Positions 12,791 through 15,745 of a DNA stretch of 15,745 nucleotides are shown piece by piece. The position numbers and the translations under genes are program-made. This DNA comes from Nitriliruptoraceae bacterium. GTDB taxonomy: Bacteria; Actinomycetota; Nitriliruptoria; Nitriliruptorales; Nitriliruptoraceae. Each line of letters opens with the position of its first letter. Positions within the stretch are counted from its first letter, which is position 1. The stretch spans positions 1 through 15,745 of the forward strand of contig PWEU01000160.1 in assembly GCA_003554005.1 (NCBI GenBank), written 5' to 3'. A model generated the notes under the pieces. The model was not told the origin of the DNA, ran no database searches, and saw only the letters and a list, made by a program, of their open reading frames with translations.

Positions 12791-13809
12791 GGCACGGCCG
12801 CGTACCCGCGGAGCTTCTCCAGCTTGTGGCGGGCACGGATCGTGCGCACCGTGCCGGACTTCGCCCGCATCACCAGCGACTCGGTCGTCGCCCCCCGGAC
12901 ATCGAAGCTGACCCCGCGCAGCAGCTGGCTGGTCGTGATCCCCGTGCAGGAGATGAAGCAGTCGTCGGCGGTGACCAGGTCGTCCTGGTTGAGCACGCCG
13001 TCGAGGTCGTAGCCCCCGTCGATGGCAGCCTGGCGTTCGGCGTCGGACCGGGGCCACAACCGGCCGAGCATCTCCCCCTCGAGCGCCTTCACGGCGCAGG
13101 CCGTGATCACGCCCTCGGGGGTGCCACCGATCCCGTACAGCACATCGATCTGGGGGCGGTCCACCCACGCGGCCACCAGACCGGCCGCCACGTCCCCGTC
13201 GGTGATCAGCTGCAGGCGGCAGCCGGCCTCACGGATCCGCCGCTTCGCCTCGTCGTGGCGCTCCCGGTCGAGCATGACCACGGTGATGTCGGCGAGCGGC
13301 CGACCGCTCGCCTTCGCCACCGCGGCGAGGTTCTCGTCGATCGGACGCTCGAGGTCGATAGCGCCGACGGCGGCGGGGCCGACGACCAGCTTCTCCATGT
13401 AGACGCAGGGGCCGGGGTCGAACATCGTGCCGGCCGGTGCGCCGGCCATCACGGCCAGTGACCCGGGGCGTCCCTCCGCGAGGAGCCGGGTGCCCTCCAC
13501 GGGGTCGACGGCGATGTCGACCGCCGGCGAGGAGCCGGTCCCGACCCGCTCGCCGTTGTAGAGCATCGGGGCCTCGTCCTTCTCGCCCTCTCCGATGATC
13601 ACCGTGCCGTCGAAGGGCACGGTGTCGAGCACGGCACGCATCGCGTCCACCGCGGCCTGGTCGCCGGACTCCTTGTCGCCCCGTCCCTGCCAGCGGGACG
13701 CGGCCATCGCCGCCGCCTCGGTGACGCGGACCAGCTCCATCGCGATGTTGCGGTCGGGCTTCTCCGGGTTCACCTGCCACCCCCCTGCGGCGTCAACGCT
13801 GACCCGCAC
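12784..13809 (-). CDS. glpX: Fructose-1,6-bisphosphatase, class II (GlpX)
   Basis: This metal-dependent phosphatase makes fructose 6-phosphate in gluconeogenesis; actinobacteria usually rely on GlpX as their FBPase. The 341 residues include PDRNIAMELVRVTEAAA near the start, then GRGDKESGD (Asp45), GEGEKDEAPMLYNGE, VDPVEGT (Asp102, Glu105) and YGIGGTPEG (Glu232). These correspond to the metal and substrate residues of E. coli GlpX (Asp33, Asp85, Glu88, Glu213). The C-terminal KSGTVRTIRARHKLEKL matches mycobacterial GlpX. The start is uncertain: GTG at 13809 gives the full length quoted, while GTG at 13773, 12 codons later, has a G-rich stretch upstream and still precedes all conserved sequence. 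It lies downstream of the transhydrogenase genes on the same strand, behind a hairpin and a possible own promoter. Confidence 0.94.
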   Translation of the reverse strand: MRVSVDAAGGWQVNPEKPDRNIAMELVRVTEAAAMAASRWQGRGDKESGDQAAVDAMRAVLDTVPFDGTVIIGEGEKDEAPMLYNGERVGTGSSPAVDIAVDPVEGTRLLAEGRPGSLAVMAGAPAGTMFDPGPCVYMEKLVVGPAAVGAIDLERPIDENLAAVAKASGRPLADITVVMLDRERHDEAKRRIREAGCRLQLITDGDVAAGLVAAWVDRPQIDVLYGIGGTPEGVITACAVKALEGEMLGRLWPRSDAERQAAIDGGYDLDGVLNQDDLVTADDCFISCTGITTSQLLRGVSFDVRGATTESLVMRAKSGTVRTIRARHKLEKLRGYAAVPY

Positions 13810-13844
13810 TCGGCCTGCGGGACATCGTCAGCCCGCTCGCCAGC

Positions 13845-13850
13845 AGCTTA
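13845..13850 (-). promoter_or_regulatory. Possible -10 element of glpX
   Basis: On the minus strand this is TAAGCT (TAnnnT), giving initiation near 13838 and a leader of about 29 bases to the GTG at 13809. No clear -35; the upstream hairpin occupies part of that space. Confidence 0.28.
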
Positions 13851-13854
13851 GTGA

Positions 13855-13869
13855 GCGGGGGCGCCCCGC
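13855..13869 (-). terminator. GC hairpin after pntB, possible terminator or attenuator
   Basis: GCGGGG and CCCCGC form a perfect 6-bp all-GC stem with a 3-base loop (GCG), eight bases past the pntB stop. No T-rich run follows on the minus strand, so it is not a classical intrinsic terminator. It may slow or partly end transcription from the pnt genes, or protect the 3' end of their mRNA. Confidence 0.33.
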
Positions 13870-13876
13870 CGGGCGT

Positions 13877-15292
13877 TCATCGTGCCTGGGTGACCTCACC
13901 GGCCAGCTCGGTCAGCATCTCCTTGGCGTCACCGAACAGCATCACCGTGTGCTCGCGCTCGAACAGGGCGTTCTTGATGCCGGCGTAGCCCGGGGACAGG
14001 CTCCGCTTGATCACGAACACGCGCCGCGCGTTCTCCACCTCGAGGATCGGCATCCCGGCGATAGGGCTTCCGGGGGTGTCGTTGGCCGCGGGGTTGACCA
14101 CGTCGTTCGCGCCGACGACGATGGCGACGTCGGTCTGGGAGAACTCCGGGTTGATCTCCGACATCTCGAACAGCAGCTCGTAGGGCACCTCGGCCTCGGC
14201 GAGCACCACGTTCATGTGGCCCGGCATCCGACCGGCCACGGGGTGGATCGCGAAGCGCACCTGGGTACCCCGGTCGATCAGCGCCCTGGCGAGGTCGTAG
14301 GCGGCGTTCTGTGCGCGGGCGGCAGCGAGGCCGTAACCGGGAACGATGATCACGGAGCCGGCCGCTTCCAGCACCATCGCCGCCGACTCCGCGTCGGCGG
14401 AGACGACGTGGCCGTACTCGCCATGCTCCACGTCCCCGGCCTCACCGAAGCTGCCGGCGATCACGTTGACCAGCGAGCGGTTCATCGCGACACACATGAT
14501 CTGGGTCAGGATCAGCCCGGCCGCACCGACGATCGTGCCGGCGATGATCAGCAGCTGGTTGGACAACGCGAAGCCGGTGGCAGCGGCCGCCAGCCCGGAC
14601 AGCGAGTTGAGCAGGCTGATGACCACGGGCATGTCGGCGCCACCGATCGGCAACACGAGCACGATCCCGACCAGCAGGCTGGCTACGACCACCCCGATCA
14701 CGACCAGGGCGGCCACGCCGGTGTCGGCGATCGCGAACATCGCGAAGAACCCGGCGCCGAGCCCGACCAGCACGAGCACGGCCATGACGGCGGTACGCAG
14801 CGGGACCCGCGGGTCCTTCGACAGCGTGCCCCGCAGCTTGAGCTCGGCGAGGATGCTGCCCGACAGCGTGGCGGTCCCGATCAGGACCGACAGCACGAGC
14901 GTCACCGCGGCGGTGCCCCCCAAGGCATCGACGGTGGTGAGCTCGCCGGGGACCTCCACGACCGCCAACCAGAACAGCGACAGCGCCACCAACGCCGAGG
15001 CGGCGCCACCGAAGCCGTTGAACCGGGCCACGATCTCCGGCATCTGGGTGGCCTGCGCCCGCAGGACGATGGCGACGCCGATCCCGCCGCCGATCAGCAG
15101 CCCGGCGATGATCCACCGGTAGTCGACCAGGCCGATCTCCAGCAGGGTGATCAGCACGGCGAGCAGCATGCCGCCGGCCATCAGCGCGTTGCCGCTGCGG
15201 GCCGTGCGGACCCTGGACAGCCGCTTGAGCCCGATCACGAACAGCGCGATCGACCCGAGGGCGAGCAGGGCGGTCAGCTCGGTGATGGTCAC
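13877..15292 (-). CDS. pntB: NAD(P) transhydrogenase subunit beta
   Basis: A 471-residue subunit of the proton-translocating transhydrogenase, which drives hydride transfer from NADH to NADP+ with the proton gradient. The membrane domain (about 1-280, roughly nine helices) includes MPEIVARFNGFGG. Asn92 stands at the E. coli His91 position, as I recall in many relatives. GADMPVVISLLNSLSG (218-233) and MNRSLVNVIAG (270-280) are signature segments. The C-terminal NADP(H)-binding domain III shows VPGYGLAAARAQ (318-329), HPVAGRMPGHMNV (350-362), VGANDVVNPAA (393-403) and VFVIKRSLSPGYAGI (425-439). The GTG start at 15292 overlaps the end of the preceding gene by four bases (GTGA). The product supplies NADPH; glpX follows downstream. 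The call is certain. Confidence 0.96.
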   Translation of the reverse strand: MTITELTALLALGSIALFVIGLKRLSRVRTARSGNALMAGGMLLAVLITLLEIGLVDYRWIIAGLLIGGGIGVAIVLRAQATQMPEIVARFNGFGGAASALVALSLFWLAVVEVPGELTTVDALGGTAAVTLVLSVLIGTATLSGSILAELKLRGTLSKDPRVPLRTAVMAVLVLVGLGAGFFAMFAIADTGVAALVVIGVVVASLLVGIVLVLPIGGADMPVVISLLNSLSGLAAAATGFALSNQLLIIAGTIVGAAGLILTQIMCVAMNRSLVNVIAGSFGEAGDVEHGEYGHVVSADAESAAMVLEAAGSVIIVPGYGLAAARAQNAAYDLARALIDRGTQVRFAIHPVAGRMPGHMNVVLAEAEVPYELLFEMSEINPEFSQTDVAIVVGANDVVNPAANDTPGSPIAGMPILEVENARRVFVIKRSLSPGYAGIKNALFEREHTVMLFGDAKEMLTELAGEVTQAR

Positions 15293-15573
15293 TTGCGCCC
15301 TCCGAAGGTCGCCAGCATGCGGTCGGTGACCAGGAACCCGCCCACCACGTTGATCGTGGCCAGGATCAGCGCCAAGACGCCCAGCACGACCCCCACCGAG
15401 GGGCTCGCGACCGTCACCAACGTCAACGCGCCGATGACGGTGATCCCCGACATCGCGTTCGCGCCGGACATCAGCGGGGTGTGCAGCGTCGGCGGCACCT
15501 TGTTGATCAGCTCGAACCCGAGGAAGGCGGCGAGCACGAACACGTACAGGCTCACGAGCAGCGGGCCCATCAT
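15289..15573 (-). CDS. pntA: NAD(P) transhydrogenase alpha subunit, part 2 (membrane part)
   Basis: A 94-residue membrane protein equal to the C-terminal helices of a full-length PntA. It contains three hydrophobic segments (about 3-22, 38-58 and 60-80), with ELINKVPPTLHTPLMSGANAMSG as the signature (written here in short: NKVPPTLHTPLMSG). The split of PntA into a soluble NAD-binding subunit and this small membrane subunit is the known three-polypeptide form of the enzyme, as in Rhodospirillum rubrum (PntAA, PntAB, PntB). The ATG at 15573 is preceded by AAGGAG seven to eight bases upstream; a second ATG follows at once. It overlaps the preceding pntA part by four bases (ATGA) and pntB by four bases (GTGA), so all three should be made in step. 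The call is certain. Confidence 0.93.
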   Translation of the reverse strand: MMGPLLVSLYVFVLAAFLGFELINKVPPTLHTPLMSGANAMSGITVIGALTLVTVASPSVGVVLGVLALILATINVVGGFLVTDRMLATFGGRK

Positions 15574-15745
15574 CGTCCTTCTCCTTGCAGCAGCTCGGCG
15601 GTGCGTTCGTGCACCACCTCGCCGTCGTGGGTCAGCATCGCCCCGGCGACGACCTCGTCCTCGAGGTCGATCTTGACCGCGCCGTCGGTCACGAACAGCT
15701 CGACGAAGGCGGCGATGTTGTTGCCGTACATCGTGCTCGCCTCGC
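15570..15745 (-). CDS. pntA: NAD(P) transhydrogenase alpha subunit, part 1 (3' end only)
   Basis: The last 58 whole codons of a gene that enters from the right edge. The sequence MYGNNIAAFVELFV, then DGAVKIDLEDEVVAGAML, THDGEVV and HERTAELL matches the C-terminal end of the soluble NAD(H)-binding PntA/PntAA subunit, where a Y..N...F.ELL motif is followed by D.EDEIVAG and THDG. It lies in the cytosol and binds NAD(H) in the complex with the other two subunits. Its TGA (15572-15570) overlaps the ATG of the next gene. Everything upstream, including domain I proper and the start, is outside the window. Confidence 0.9.
   Translation of the reverse strand, partial: EASTMYGNNIAAFVELFVTDGAVKIDLEDEVVAGAMLTHDGEVVHERTAELLQGEGR

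Noticed and set aside
13595..15676. Plus-strand open frame of 693 codons opposite glpX and pnt genes
   Set aside because: It is antisense to glpX, pntB and pntA with a His/Asp/Gln-rich composition and no recognisable domain.

Overview
The window is a gene-dense stretch of very GC-rich DNA with almost only G or C at third codon positions. It reads as the chromosome of an actinomycete-type bacterium. Supporting signs are a deacetylase of the mycothiol family (MshB/Mca type), an actinobacterial-type class II fructose bisphosphatase, a PhoR/PhoP (SenX3/RegX3)-like pair next to phoU, and promoters that mostly show only a TAnnnT -10 element. An early-branching actinobacterial class is possible, but that is a guess. 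I see no tRNA or rRNA, no CRISPR array, no insertion sequence and no phage gene. It looks like ordinary core chromosome, with two regions worth attention.

Left part (1-3366): a flavin reductase-like protein (cut by the window edge) and a PIG-L/MshB-Mca-like deacetylase on the minus strand. A divergent ribonuclease D follows, then convergent ispH, the last enzyme of the MEP isoprenoid pathway, which appears to be transcribed without a 5' leader.

Potassium region (3529-7272): a tight plus-strand operon with two single-unit TrkA proteins, an unlisted-size 43-residue single-helix membrane protein, TrkH, and a membrane-anchored protein with a possible OB-like outer domain. The last three junctions are 4-base start/stop overlaps, so the two uncharacterised membrane proteins are probably made with TrkH and may be accessory subunits. 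This is the best candidate for an undescribed system here.

Repair and phosphate region (7276-11486): endonuclease III (nth) lies behind a two-component pair (response regulator then sensor kinase, overlapping by 4 bases). Next to it is a divergent phoU and a second, convergent, diverged phoU. Upstream of the second phoU sits a PHO-box-like tandem 11-bp repeat, the likely target of the adjacent response regulator.

Right part (11822-15745): an alpha/beta hydrolase, convergent glpX (gluconeogenesis), and upstream of glpX on the same strand a split proton-translocating NAD(P) transhydrogenase (pntA part 1, cut by the edge; pntA part 2; pntB), all joined by 4-base overlaps. A GC hairpin and a possible own promoter separate pntB from glpX.
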